Positions 15,324-23,349 of a stretch of 43,931 nt of DNA are shown here, piece after piece. The notes under the pieces were generated by a model. It saw only the letters and a program-made list of their open reading frames with translations, was not told the DNA's origin and searched no databases. The DNA comes from Treponema sp. (lineage in GTDB: Bacteria > Spirochaetota > Spirochaetia > Treponematales > Treponemataceae): positions 1 to 43,931 of the forward strand of contig JAAYQG010000019.1 of assembly GCA_012519415.1 (NCBI GenBank), given 5' to 3'. The translations under genes were made by a program, and so were the position numbers. Every line of letters starts with the position of its first letter. Within the stretch, counting starts at the first letter, position 1.

Positions 15324-16967
15324 TTATTCAAGACCAAGTACTTCTTTTCGATACTTTGTACCGATTTCAGTAAGTTTGAATTTCTGTATTTTACCGCTAC
15401 CTGTCATAGGAAATGCATCCATAAACATAACAAATTGCGGCCATTTATATTTAGAAATTTTACCGCGGCAAAATTCAATTATATCTTGTTCTTCTAAAGT
15501 TTTACCTTCATGCAAGATAATAAAAGCACCTGTAATTTCACCATATTTTTTATCTTTTACAGCAGCAACTTGAATATCTTTAATTTCAGGCATATTAATC
15601 AAAAATTCTTCGATTTCGCGCGGATAAATGTTTTCGCCGCCGCGAATAATCATATCTTTGATACGTCCGGTAATACGGAAATTTCCGTCTTCGCCCAGCA
15701 TGCCTAAATCACCTGAATGAAGATAGCCGTTCTTATCAATAGCTTCCGCAGTCGCTTCAGGCATTTTGTAGTAGCCTTTCATTACATTCCAGCCGCGACA
15801 GCACATTTCGCCTTGCACACCGACAGGGCATTCTTTGCCTGTTTCGGGGTCAATTACTTTTACGTCTATACCATCGTAAGCGTCCCCAACTGTTGTTGCT
15901 TTAACTTCTACGCTATCATTCCAATGGCTTTGCGTCATTCCGGGGCTTGTTTCTGTAAGTCCATATACGGAAGTAATTTCCGGCATATGCATTTTATCAA
16001 TTACAGTTTTCATAAGCTCAACTGGAATACCGGCTCCTGCCATAATTCCTGTTCTAAGAGATGATTTATCGAACATATCAAACATTGGATGATTGATTTC
16101 CGCAATGAACATAGTCGGAACACCGTAAAGTGATGTGCATTTTTCCTTTTGTACTGAAGCAAGCACTAAAAGAGGATCAAAAGTCTCAAGCAGAACGTGA
16201 GTCGCTCCATGTGATAAAATAGCCATAACCGCAAGAACAATGCCAAAACAATGGAAAAGTGGAACAGGTATACATACGCGATCCTTGTCTGTGTAGCGCA
16301 TACGTTCCCCCGTAATAAAACCGTTGTTAATAATATTATGACTTGTAAGCATAACGCCTTTGGGGAATCCTGTTGTTCCTGATGTATATTGCATATTTAT
16401 AACATCATGGCAATTTGCTTCTGCTTCAATTTTCCTAATTTCATTAATATCAACATGATGACCCAAAAGCAAAATTTCCGGTGTTGAATAAAGCCCGCGA
16501 AACTTTTCAGGTCCCATAAAAACAACAGTCTTCAACAATGGAAATTTTTCAGATTTTAAGCAACCTCTTTCATAAATATCAAGTTCAGGTACAAGTTCTT
16601 TTATCATCTGTACATAATTTGAATCTTTGATACCGTCTGAAAGGCAAAGAATTGAAATATCTGCTTGTTTTACAAGATACTCAAGTTCATGTAATTTATA
16701 ACTTGTGTTTACAGTTACAGCAACAGCATTAAGGCGAGCACATGCAAACATATATGTAAGCCAGTCCGGCACATTTGTTGCCCAAATTCCTGCTTTATCG
16801 CCTTTACGAACGCCTAAAGCGTATAAACCGCACGCAAGGTCATCTACCCTTTTGTTGAATTCTTCATATGTAAAACGCAAATCCCTGTCAGCATAAACCA
16901 TAAATTCTTGATTTGGATTTTCTTTTGTTTTTTGATGTAATAATTGATTTAATGTAACTTCAATCAT
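15324..16967 (-). CDS. Acyl-CoA synthetase (AMP-forming), fatty/short-chain acid type
   Basis: 547 residues, ANL superfamily. P-loop [13 protein letters not shown], then [12 protein letters not shown], the [32 protein letters not shown] segment and the catalytic lysine in [12 protein letters not shown]. It is closest in pattern to the acyl-CoA synthetases with the N-terminus ...[28 protein letters not shown]. It forms acyl-CoA via an acyl-adenylate. The gene follows an XRE-cupin regulator by 27 nt with GGAGG before its ATG. With the second ligase and the oxoacid oxidoreductase it probably serves branched-chain or other short acids. Confidence 0.91.
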   Translation of the reverse strand: MIEVTLNQLLHQKTKENPNQEFMVYADRDLRFTYEEFNKRVDDLACGLYALGVRKGDKAGIWATNVPDWLTYMFACARLNAVAVTVNTSYKLHELEYLVKQADISILCLSDGIKDSNYVQMIKELVPELDIYERGCLKSEKFPLLKTVVFMGPEKFRGLYSTPEILLLGHHVDINEIRKIEAEANCHDVINMQYTSGTTGFPKGVMLTSHNIINNGFITGERMRYTDKDRVCIPVPLFHCFGIVLAVMAILSHGATHVLLETFDPLLVLASVQKEKCTSLYGVPTMFIAEINHPMFDMFDKSSLRTGIMAGAGIPVELMKTVIDKMHMPEITSVYGLTETSPGMTQSHWNDSVEVKATTVGDAYDGIDVKVIDPETGKECPVGVQGEMCCRGWNVMKGYYKMPEATAEAIDKNGYLHSGDLGMLGEDGNFRITGRIKDMIIRGGENIYPREIEEFLINMPEIKDIQVAAVKDKKYGEITGAFIILHEGKTLEEQDIIEFCRGKISKYKWPQFVMFMDAFPMTGSGKIQKFKLTEIGTKYRKEVLGLE

Positions 16968-16994
16968 TTAAGGCCTCCTTTTTGCAGCAATTTA

Positions 16995-17579
16995 TCAAGC
17001 CGGTGTGTAAACTACAGCCAAAATTTTTGCAGGCTGGTCGCCTTTTGAATGCAAATGATGTGCAACAATAGAATCGTAATATATGCTATCGCCTGCACAA
17101 AGTTCATATTTATCTTTGCCATAGACAACCTCAATATTACCAGCCAATACATAAATGAACTCTTCACCCTCATGTGTTGAAAGTTTAATATTTTCACCTG
17201 AAGAAGGAAAAACATCTATTATAAACGGATCCATATGACGATCGGCTTTATTTCGAGCCAATGCATAAAAATCTAAATCTGAAGATTTAGCATTATTGCG
17301 TTCCGAAAAACGTGTAACGATATTTTCATCTTTTTTTGTATCACTGCGCATAAGAACAGGACCCAATTCCTGCTGGTCATCCATAAAAGTACCAAGTCTA
17401 ACACCAAGCACACGCGCAATTTTAATTAGAGGAGTTAGTCCCGGAATCAATTCACCTTTTTCAATGCTTTCAATGCTGTTTACAGACAAATTAGTTCTTT
17501 CGCTAACATCATCAATGCTGAGCTTTCTGTTTTCACGAACGAGCTTTACTTTTGCTCCGATTCTGTTTTTTTCAGACAT
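16995..17579 (-). CDS. XRE-family regulator with C-terminal cupin domain
   Basis: 194 residues. HTH at about 8-62 (KLVRENRKLSIDDVSERTNLSVNSIESIEKG) and cupin at about 120-190 (HEGEEFIYVLAGNIEVVYGKDKYELCAGDSIYYDSIVAHHLHSKG). The start has AGAGG about 7 nt upstream. It is the first gene of a regulator-ligase pair. A palindrome lies between its -35 and -10, where it may repress itself. It is a paralogue of the regulator at 14613-15164, and each is followed by its own acyl-CoA synthetase gene. Confidence 0.91.
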   Translation of the reverse strand: MSEKNRIGAKVKLVRENRKLSIDDVSERTNLSVNSIESIEKGELIPGLTPLIKIARVLGVRLGTFMDDQQELGPVLMRSDTKKDENIVTRFSERNNAKSSDLDFYALARNKADRHMDPFIIDVFPSSGENIKLSTHEGEEFIYVLAGNIEVVYGKDKYELCAGDSIYYDSIVAHHLHSKGDQPAKILAVVYTPA

Positions 17580-17608
17580 AACAACCTCTTTTGGTATTAA
17601 AACCTTAA

Positions 17609-17637
17609 ACTTAATTTCCTATTGATTAATAGGTCAA
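17609..17637 (-). promoter_or_regulatory. Promoter with palindromic operator for the XRE-cupin/ligase genes
   Basis: On the minus strand TTGACC (17637-17632) and TTAAGT (17614-17609) are 17 nt apart. A perfect inverted repeat CCTATT-GATT-AATAGG (17618-17633) fills the spacer and touches the -35, the ideal place for a repressor. Binding by the XRE-cupin product is inferred. Confidence 0.5.
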
Positions 17638-17746
17638 ATATCGAGTCTTAAAATCAATACAATTGAATAACTTCAATATAATTATTATTTTCAAAACTCA
17701 ACATTAATTTTACGCACGGTAAAAATATTTTCAGCTTTTATAAAGA

Positions 17747-18298
17747 TTACTTAACTTCATAATCAGCATCAAATGCTGCTTTAATCGTAGCAATGTTGAC
17801 CGGATTGAATTTCTTGTTGCGTGCAGAAATTGCTTCATCAAGCGCATATTCAAAAGGTTTTACACCGCTTACCATAGACGGAATAACTTTAGCAAGGCAG
17901 CCGAGCACAACCATATTTGCACCTCGAGCGTTGTTACATTTCTCTGCAATATCATTCGCCGGCAATGATATGGTTTTGATATCTTTCCTTGACGGTTTTG
18001 AATCAATTAAAGATGAATTATAAATCAAAAGTCCGCCCGGTTTGAGCATTTGTTCAAACTTTGTCATTGACGGTTTGTTCAAAGCAACAACAACATCGGG
18101 TTTTTCAATAACAGGCGAAGCAATTTCATCGTCAGATACAATAACCGAACAATTTGCAGTACCGCCTCGCATTTCTGCACCATATGATGGAATATGTGAA
18201 ACATATTTGCCTTCACTCATGCCGGCAAGTGCCAGAATTTTTCCGGCAAGAATAACACCTTGACCGCCGAATCCGGCAAAAATAATTTCTGTAGTCAT
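17747..18298 (-). CDS. 2-oxoacid:ferredoxin oxidoreductase, gamma subunit
   Basis: 183 residues from ATG 18298, which has GAGAGG upstream; the 22 residues added by the longer open frame are not conserved. It opens with IIFAGFGGQGVILAGKILA and contains PSYGAEMRGGTANCSVIVSD, the hallmarks of the gamma domain of pyruvate/2-oxoglutarate/2-oxoisovalerate oxidoreductases. With the alpha, beta and ferredoxin subunits upstream it forms the CoA-dependent enzyme that interconverts a 2-oxoacid with acyl-CoA, CO2 and reduced ferredoxin. An 84-bp gap with two hairpins separates it from the beta gene. Confidence 0.92.
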   Translation of the reverse strand: MTTEIIFAGFGGQGVILAGKILALAGMSEGKYVSHIPSYGAEMRGGTANCSVIVSDDEIASPVIEKPDVVVALNKPSMTKFEQMLKPGGLLIYNSSLIDSKPSRKDIKTISLPANDIAEKCNNARGANMVVLGCLAKVIPSMVSGVKPFEYALDEAISARNKKFNPVNIATIKAAFDADYEVK

Positions 18299-18311
18299 TT
18301 GTTTCCTCTCA

Positions 18312-18368
18312 GCTGTTTTTAAAAAAAAGCGAAAACAGCAATTGATAAAAAGTTTGCACCGCAAACTT
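18312..18368. repeat. Two small hairpins between beta and gamma subunit genes
   Basis: GCTGTTTT / AAAACAGC (18312-18339) and AAGTTTGC-ACC-GCAAACTT (18350-18368). The second core sequence also appears upstream of the gene at 14613-15164 and next to the repeat mosaics. They could damp downstream expression or protect mRNA ends. Confidence 0.55.
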
Positions 18369-18382
18369 GTAAATAAAAACTT

Positions 18383-19171
18383 TTATTTGCTTACTACTCC
18401 GGCTTTTGGTTCTGCTGCCTCAGGAATAACTCCGGCAGGGACATCACGAAAAACTCCAAGTGGATAATATGGTTCCATTGCGTTTTTTACCCAATCAGCA
18501 GCAGTTGTAGAGTCAACACCCCAGTTAGTCGGACACATTGAAAGAATTTCTACAAAAGAATAGCCTTTGCCTTCTTTCTGATATGTCAAAGCTTTTTTAA
18601 TTGCAGCTTTTGTCTGATTAATATGCTTAACATCATACACAGCACATCGTTCAATATATTTTGGTGCAACCAAAGTATTCAAAAGTTCCGCAGCACGAAT
18701 CGGGTAGCCTACTTCATCGGCATTTCTTCCGTATGGTGTTGTTTTTGTAACTTGACCAATCAAAGAAGTTGGTGCCATTTGTCCACCAGTCATACCATAA
18801 ATTGCGTTGTTAATAAAAATAACACTGATATTTTCACCGCGGTTTGCAGCATGAATAGTTTCAGAAGTTCCAATAGCAAGAAGATCCCCATCTCCTTGAT
18901 AGCAAATAACAATTTTGTCTTTGTGAACACGTTTCATGCCTGTCGAAACGGCAGGAGCACGCCCGTGAGCGGTTTCAACAGAATCAACATCAAGATAATT
19001 GTATGCAAAAACAGCGCAACCTACAGGAGCTGCAAGAAGAACATCTTGTTGAATGCCCATTTCATCTATAACTTGGGCAACAAGTTTATGAACAATTCCA
19101 TGACCGCAACCTGCACAGTAATGCGTTTTTACATTTTTCATTGATTTAGGAAATGAATATATTTTAGACAT
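18383..19171 (-). CDS. 2-oxoacid:ferredoxin oxidoreductase, beta subunit (TPP-binding)
   Basis: 262 residues. CAGCGHGIVHKLV near the start and the thiamine-diphosphate motif GDGDLLAIG ... NNAIYGMTGGQMAPTS identify the beta (TPP) subunit. Other parts such as GCAVFAYNYLDVDSVETAHGRAPAVSTGMK match the family. It binds TPP and, with the alpha subunit, decarboxylates the 2-oxoacid. The start overlaps the alpha-subunit gene by 8 nt with AGAAGG just upstream, so the two are translationally coupled. Confidence 0.94.
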   Translation of the reverse strand: MSKIYSFPKSMKNVKTHYCAGCGHGIVHKLVAQVIDEMGIQQDVLLAAPVGCAVFAYNYLDVDSVETAHGRAPAVSTGMKRVHKDKIVICYQGDGDLLAIGTSETIHAANRGENISVIFINNAIYGMTGGQMAPTSLIGQVTKTTPYGRNADEVGYPIRAAELLNTLVAPKYIERCAVYDVKHINQTKAAIKKALTYQKEGKGYSFVEILSMCPTNWGVDSTTAADWVKNAMEPYYPLGVFRDVPAGVIPEAAEPKAGVVSK

Positions 19172-20222
19172 AACTTTTAACCTTCTCTACAATAACATCG
19201 AGTTTTGGAATAATTCCCCCCGGCTCGCCGTAGAAATCACATTCAGACTTTTTCTTTCCACTGTACATACGAACATCTTGAAAAAGTTGTCCCATGCTCA
19301 TTTCTACAGTCAAAACTTTTTTAGCTTTTTCGCATACTGCTTCAAGCGCATCTTCCGGGAACGGCCATAAAGTAATAGGTCTGAAAAGACCGGCTTTAAT
19401 ACCTTGCGCACGAAGATCTTTTACAGCTTTTTTGCAGACACGTGCACTTGTGCCATACGCACAAATTATAAAATCTGCATCATCACACATGAAATTTTCA
19501 TATTTTGTTTCATTTTTTGCAATTTCCGCATAGACGGCAAAAAGCTCATTTTTAACATGCTCATTAAGCTCTGTATCTGTACCAAGTCTAAGTGAAGCGA
19601 GAATATTAGAATCACGGTCTTTTGTCTTGCCTGTCAAAGCCCAGGGTTTTGCAGGAAATTCTTTAACAGGTTCAGGCAAAACACACGGTTCAGACATTTG
19701 ACCGAGATAGCCGTCTCCTAGAATCATTACTACAACACGATATTTATCTGCAATTTCAAAAGCTTTTACCGTATAGTCTGCAAGTTCCTGTACTGTGCCG
19801 GGAGCTAAAACAACAACATGATAATCACCGTTGCCACCGCCGCGTGTGGCTTGAAAATAATCGCCTTGTGCACCGGCAATATTGCCTAATCCCGGTCCGC
19901 CACGCATCATATTTACAATAACAGCAGGAAGCTGCGCACCGCTCAAATAAGAAATTCCTTCCTGCTTTAGAGAAATTCCGGGCGAAGATGATGAAGTCAT
20001 TGTACGAGCACCGGCAGCAGATGCTCCCATAACCATGTTAATTGCAGCAATTTCAGATTCTGCCTGCAAAAAAGTTCCATCAACTTCAACCATTCTTTTT
20101 GAAAGATAAGCCGGAATTTCATTTTGCGGTGTAATAGGATACGCAAAGTAATAGCGACAACCTGCAAGAACAGCAGCTTCGCCGATTGCTTCGTTCCCTT
20201 TCATCAAAATTTTTTTGCTCAT
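19164..20222 (-). CDS. vorB: 2-oxoacid:ferredoxin oxidoreductase, alpha subunit (3-methyl-2-oxobutanoate type)
   Basis: 352 residues. KILMKGNEAIGEAAVLAGCRYYFAYPITPQNEIPAYLSKRM, TMTSSSSPGISLKQEGISYL and MRGGPGLGNIAGAQGDYFQATRGGGNGDY match the VorB group of alpha subunits, annotated as 3-methyl-2-oxobutanoate (2-oxoisovalerate) dehydrogenase subunits. The related KorA group for 2-oxoglutarate is similar, so the substrate is not proven. Neighbouring acyl-CoA synthetases favour branched-chain acids. In anaerobes this enzyme can run in reverse to carboxylate isobutyryl- or isovaleryl-CoA for amino acid synthesis. Confidence 0.9.
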   Translation of the reverse strand: MSKKILMKGNEAIGEAAVLAGCRYYFAYPITPQNEIPAYLSKRMVEVDGTFLQAESEIAAINMVMGASAAGARTMTSSSSPGISLKQEGISYLSGAQLPAVIVNMMRGGPGLGNIAGAQGDYFQATRGGGNGDYHVVVLAPGTVQELADYTVKAFEIADKYRVVVMILGDGYLGQMSEPCVLPEPVKEFPAKPWALTGKTKDRDSNILASLRLGTDTELNEHVKNELFAVYAEIAKNETKYENFMCDDADFIICAYGTSARVCKKAVKDLRAQGIKAGLFRPITLWPFPEDALEAVCEKAKKVLTVEMSMGQLFQDVRMYSGKKKSECDFYGEPGGIIPKLDVIVEKVKSYV

Positions 20223-20238
20223 ATATCTACCCTACGTC

Positions 20239-20448
20239 CTAATTTTTTTCTATTTCAATAGCACAGTCCGGACACATAGTTGAACAGAAAGTACATGCTA
20301 TACATAAACTTTCATCAAAACAGACAGGATAATGAACACCCTGACCATTTGTGTCTTTTGACATTTCAAGAATTTTCTTTGGGCAAGCTCGAATACAAAG
20401 ACCACAGCCCTTACATATTTCTACATTAATAACTGGCTTTCCTGCCAT
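20239..20448 (-). CDS. 2-oxoacid:ferredoxin oxidoreductase, delta (ferredoxin) subunit
   Basis: 69 residues with two complete 4Fe-4S motifs: CKGCGLCIRACP and CIACTFCSTMCP. It transfers electrons from the TPP subunit to ferredoxin. First gene of the four-gene operon, 16 nt before the alpha gene, with GGAGG upstream of its ATG and a good promoter at 20481-20509. Confidence 0.94.
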   Translation of the reverse strand: MAGKPVINVEICKGCGLCIRACPKKILEMSKDTNGQGVHYPVCFDESLCIACTFCSTMCPDCAIEIEKN

Positions 20449-20480
20449 CTACAAACCTCCATTACAAGACACTGATTTGG

Positions 20481-20509
20481 AGTATATTGAAAATAAGCAT
20501 ATTATTCAA
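20481..20509 (-). promoter_or_regulatory. Promoter of the oxidoreductase operon
   Basis: On the minus strand TTGAAT (20509-20504), 17-nt spacer, TATACT (20486-20481). The start of transcription near 20474 leaves a leader of about 26 nt that contains GGAGG. Confidence 0.65.
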
Positions 20510-20533
20510 TTATTAAACATTAATCTTCTTTAA

Positions 20534-20558
20534 TTTTACTAAAGCTTTTCTAGTAAAA
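20534..20558. repeat. Small inverted repeat
   Basis: TTTTACTA / TAGTAAAA (20534-20541 and 20551-20558), next to the upstream end of a GGDEF relic. Function unknown; it may be a terminator or an old insertion junction. Confidence 0.4.
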
Positions 20559-20581
20559 CTAAAGATTTTTTGCACATTTAG

Positions 20582-20791
20582 AAATATGCAAAAAACATAA
20601 TTTTTAAAATACCTGTTGCAATAGAAAAATTAGACGGTAAAGATATATTTGTTACTATTTCAGTCGGAGTATCTTTGTTCCACCCTAAAGATAAATCTAT
20701 TGAAGATGTTATAAGTCGTGCAGACAAAGCATTGTACATTGTTAAAAAAGCAGAAAGAACCAAGTCTGTTTGTATAATTTTAATTAGATAA
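20582..20791 (+). pseudogene. Relic of a GGDEF (diguanylate cyclase) gene, C-terminal end
   Basis: A 69-codon open stretch between TAG 20579-20581 and TAA 20789-20791 has no start codon at its head. It reads IPVAIEKLDGKDIFVTISVGVSLFHP... followed by VISRADKALYIVKKAERT. This is the last third of a GGDEF domain (TISVGVS; RADKALY.vKk). The GG(D/E)EF active-site loop and everything before it are gone. It is transcribed, if at all, away from the oxidoreductase operon and toward the lipoprotein gene. Confidence 0.8.
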
Positions 20792-20811
20792 TTTCCTGTG
20801 TAAATTTCAAA

Positions 20812-22497
20812 TTAAAGTTTTGAAATACGAACCAGCCAAACTCGCCCTGATGAAAAGCCCCAGTTTTCAGAAATGTATCTGTCTAATTTTACAGCAGAAT
20901 CATAAAAACCTTTTCCGTTTGTCTCAATCACATAATCCACAAGTTCCGGAAAACGTTCATTTATTGTGCGTCTTGGCGCAATAATTTTTGTAAAATAATC
21001 TGCAACTTCACTCAGCGGTTGTTGTAAAAGATATGCCATAAATTCATTTTGAACTAAATATTCATCTTTAATATCATAATTAAGAGAAGGTGTTACGCTA
21101 AAATATTTCAAAAGGAATTCAAGGCTTTTTTTATCGCACGAATCATATACTTCAGAAACTTTTCTTCTAAAATCTGAATTTATAAAATAAAGACAATGGA
21201 ATCCTTCGTGAGCAATGAATTTCCAACGAAGATATCTGCTTGATTCTTGCGAGATTGAAATTAAAGCACCGAGTCCTGCACCGTAAGAGTTGTCTGTTCT
21301 AACAGTAATAATTCCATGTGCTATAAGAATATCACGAAGTATTATCTCATATTCGTTAAGCGGAAAATTATTGAGTCGCGCAAGCTCAAAAAAGTCTGCA
21401 AGACTTTCAGCTCTATAATCGTGAGCATTAAAACCATGCTGAAAACTCAAAACGGAATCTACAACAAGTTCTCCTCTGTAACCTGCTTTTTCAACAAAAA
21501 ACGCAAGCCGCTTGAAAAACAAATCTTGAACAGCATAATCTCTTGTATCAAAAATCAAAATATTTGGAAACTGTTCCCATGAAAAAACTTCAAAATCTTC
21601 GCGCCGCCATGCAGATTTAGGCCAGTCTGCAATAAAGCCCGGCTCGGCAACAATTGGAGCAAGCGGCGTTTCTACAAAAACGGGAAGAACCGGCTCAAAA
21701 ACAAGCCCTGCAACAAGATCGCTTCCGTTTATTATGGAAGCTGTTTTTTCAGCATCTGCTTTTTGAAGCAAAGCCGGATAAATCGTTATGTTTTTTTGAT
21801 GGGGAGCAATTTGAATATCAACGCCGCTACCGCCAACATTCAGTCTGACTATTTGATTAAAATATTTTGAAATAAGCACAGTATCTTCTGTTAGCTGAAC
21901 AGTAAGTTTCATTGCAGGCTTTTCACTTATACTAACAGGCTTGCTAAAACCTCCGACTTCTCCACCGTCTGCGCCGAAACCAAACCAATCAACATCGCTT
22001 TTTGTAGACCAACCTATTTTAGCATTAACAATTTCAGCAGAATCTATAATTGTTGGTACTTCAGAATAGAGAAAAAAACCACGCACATTTTTGTTATCCG
22101 GAACAGCAAGTGAAACACGCAAAGATTTTTCCGCTTTACCTGTAATAAATTGATGAACACCAAGATTTTCTGCAAGCTTAAAAGGTGCAACAAAATCTTC
22201 ATCGAATAACCAGCCGAAATAAAAGCGCGGTTCTTCTGCATATGTTTTGCCGAAAGATAATTTCAACTCTAATGCCATTTCTTTGCAAATTTTATCGCCA
22301 AATTCATCAAAAGCAAAATACATATAACCGGAATTCGGTTTTTTAGGTATTTCTGCATTTATAGCATTTTTGTTCAAAGCATAAAGAGGAATTTTTGCAG
22401 TACCTGATTGTGCCATAAGTATGCTGGCAGTTTTTCTTGAACAAGAAAACAAGCTAACAATGCAAACAAGAGTTAAAAACATTTTTTGCAATTTCAT
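20812..22497 (-). CDS. Lipoprotein with zinc-metallopeptidase-like HExxH motif
   Basis: 561 residues. A signal peptide ends in LFSC with the lipidation cysteine at Cys19. Residues about 30-280 have no motif I recognise and look beta-rich. The C-terminal third has WKFIAHEGFHCLYF (His430, Glu431, His434) and, 50 residues on, YLVQNEFMAYLLQQP (Asn484, Glu485), the spacing and context of a gluzincin-type HExxH...E zinc site. I infer a membrane-anchored, periplasm- or surface-facing metallopeptidase of a poorly described family. The start has AGAGG before the ATG. It diverges from the unknown gene that follows. Confidence 0.75.
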   Translation of the reverse strand: MKLQKMFLTLVCIVSLFSCSRKTASILMAQSGTAKIPLYALNKNAINAEIPKKPNSGYMYFAFDEFGDKICKEMALELKLSFGKTYAEEPRFYFGWLFDEDFVAPFKLAENLGVHQFITGKAEKSLRVSLAVPDNKNVRGFFLYSEVPTIIDSAEIVNAKIGWSTKSDVDWFGFGADGGEVGGFSKPVSISEKPAMKLTVQLTEDTVLISKYFNQIVRLNVGGSGVDIQIAPHQKNITIYPALLQKADAEKTASIINGSDLVAGLVFEPVLPVFVETPLAPIVAEPGFIADWPKSAWRREDFEVFSWEQFPNILIFDTRDYAVQDLFFKRLAFFVEKAGYRGELVVDSVLSFQHGFNAHDYRAESLADFFELARLNNFPLNEYEIILRDILIAHGIITVRTDNSYGAGLGALISISQESSRYLRWKFIAHEGFHCLYFINSDFRRKVSEVYDSCDKKSLEFLLKYFSVTPSLNYDIKDEYLVQNEFMAYLLQQPLSEVADYFTKIIAPRRTINERFPELVDYVIETNGKGFYDSAVKLDRYISENWGFSSGRVWLVRISKL

Positions 22498-22542
22498 AAA
22501 AACCTCTTTAATAAATCAAAAAAAAAGCGCATAGTTCAAATA

Positions 22543-23097
22543 ATGAAAACATTCAAAGTCGCAGTATTAATTCCTCATGGAAACATACAATTTAAGCTCA
22601 TACAAGAACAAAAACTTTTTTGCAGTCAAACAAAAATAGTTAAAGCCACACCATTTTTATGTATTCTTGAAAAATTTGAAAAAGATATTCAAGTCGAGCT
22701 AATTTTATCCAAATATTTAAAACTTTTCCAGTCATTAACCTGTATTCCGGAACTTTTGCCTATAAAAATTGAAAATTCCAGAGCATTTAGAAGATTAAAC
22801 GAAGAAGTATCATCGCTTTTAACTGATAAATCTTTTCTATTAGGTAGCTTTTTATATAGAATCGGCGAATTTCTATACGGAACTTCAAAAATTAATTCTC
22901 AATCGGATTTCCAAATACAAGATGAAGATAATTTTAAGAATCTTTCAAAAAACATACCAAGCACAAATGAAAGAATTAAATGTAGAATTTTTCAGATTGC
23001 AGTTTTTACAATAAACGAAAATGAAAATTGTGTAACATGGCATATAGAAGCTGCAAAGTGGGTGCGTTCAAACCAGCCGGTTTTGCATAAGGATTGA
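22543..23097 (+). CDS. Conserved-looking protein of unknown function
   Basis: 184 residues from ATG 22543 (MKTFKVAVLIPHGNIQ); the open frame begins 19 codons earlier but those codons overlap the divergent lipoprotein gene and look random. No signal peptide, membrane segment or recognised motif. The middle is acidic and the end reads VTWHIEAAKWVRSNQPV. No Shine-Dalgarno is visible; CATAGT ends 7 nt before the ATG, which would fit a leaderless start, but the -35 is weak. Its stop codon touches the first base of a 53-bp repeat unit. Function not recognised. Confidence 0.65.
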   Translation: MKTFKVAVLIPHGNIQFKLIQEQKLFCSQTKIVKATPFLCILEKFEKDIQVELILSKYLKLFQSLTCIPELLPIKIENSRAFRRLNEEVSSLLTDKSFLLGSFLYRIGEFLYGTSKINSQSDFQIQDEDNFKNLSKNIPSTNERIKCRIFQIAVFTINENENCVTWHIEAAKWVRSNQPVLHKD

Positions 23098-23150
23098 GCG
23101 TTTCGCATTTAAATTGGAGCTACAAATCTGAAATTAATCTAGCGAAACGA
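23098..23150 (+). repeat. 53-bp intergenic repeat unit
   Basis: GCGTTTCGC (23098-23106) and GCGAAACG (23142-23149) form the inverted ends; the interior TTGGAGCTACAAATCTGAAA is related to the 12-kb units. It begins right after the TGA of the unknown gene. From 23151 to the asnS promoter I see no further feature. Confidence 0.75.
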
Positions 23151-23312
23151 TAGATTGGCAAAACCAGATTCTGTGCATTGTCTTTAGATTTGTACAAAGC
23201 CAAGATTCCAAAGGCAATAAGCACTTTAATCGTGGCCAAGCAAATGGAGTCAAGAAGAGAAAAACAGTAGCCTTAGTACTTTGAGCTAATGTCCTTCCCA
23301 TTTAATTAATGC

Positions 23313-23341
23313 TTGAACACATAACTAAAAAGTGGTATTAA
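23313..23341 (+). promoter_or_regulatory. asnS promoter (possibly leaderless)
   Basis: TTGAAC (23313-23318), 17-nt spacer, TATTAA (23336-23341), then 8 nt to the ATG at 23350. No Shine-Dalgarno is present. Confidence 0.5.
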
Positions 23342-23349
23342 TTTAATTT

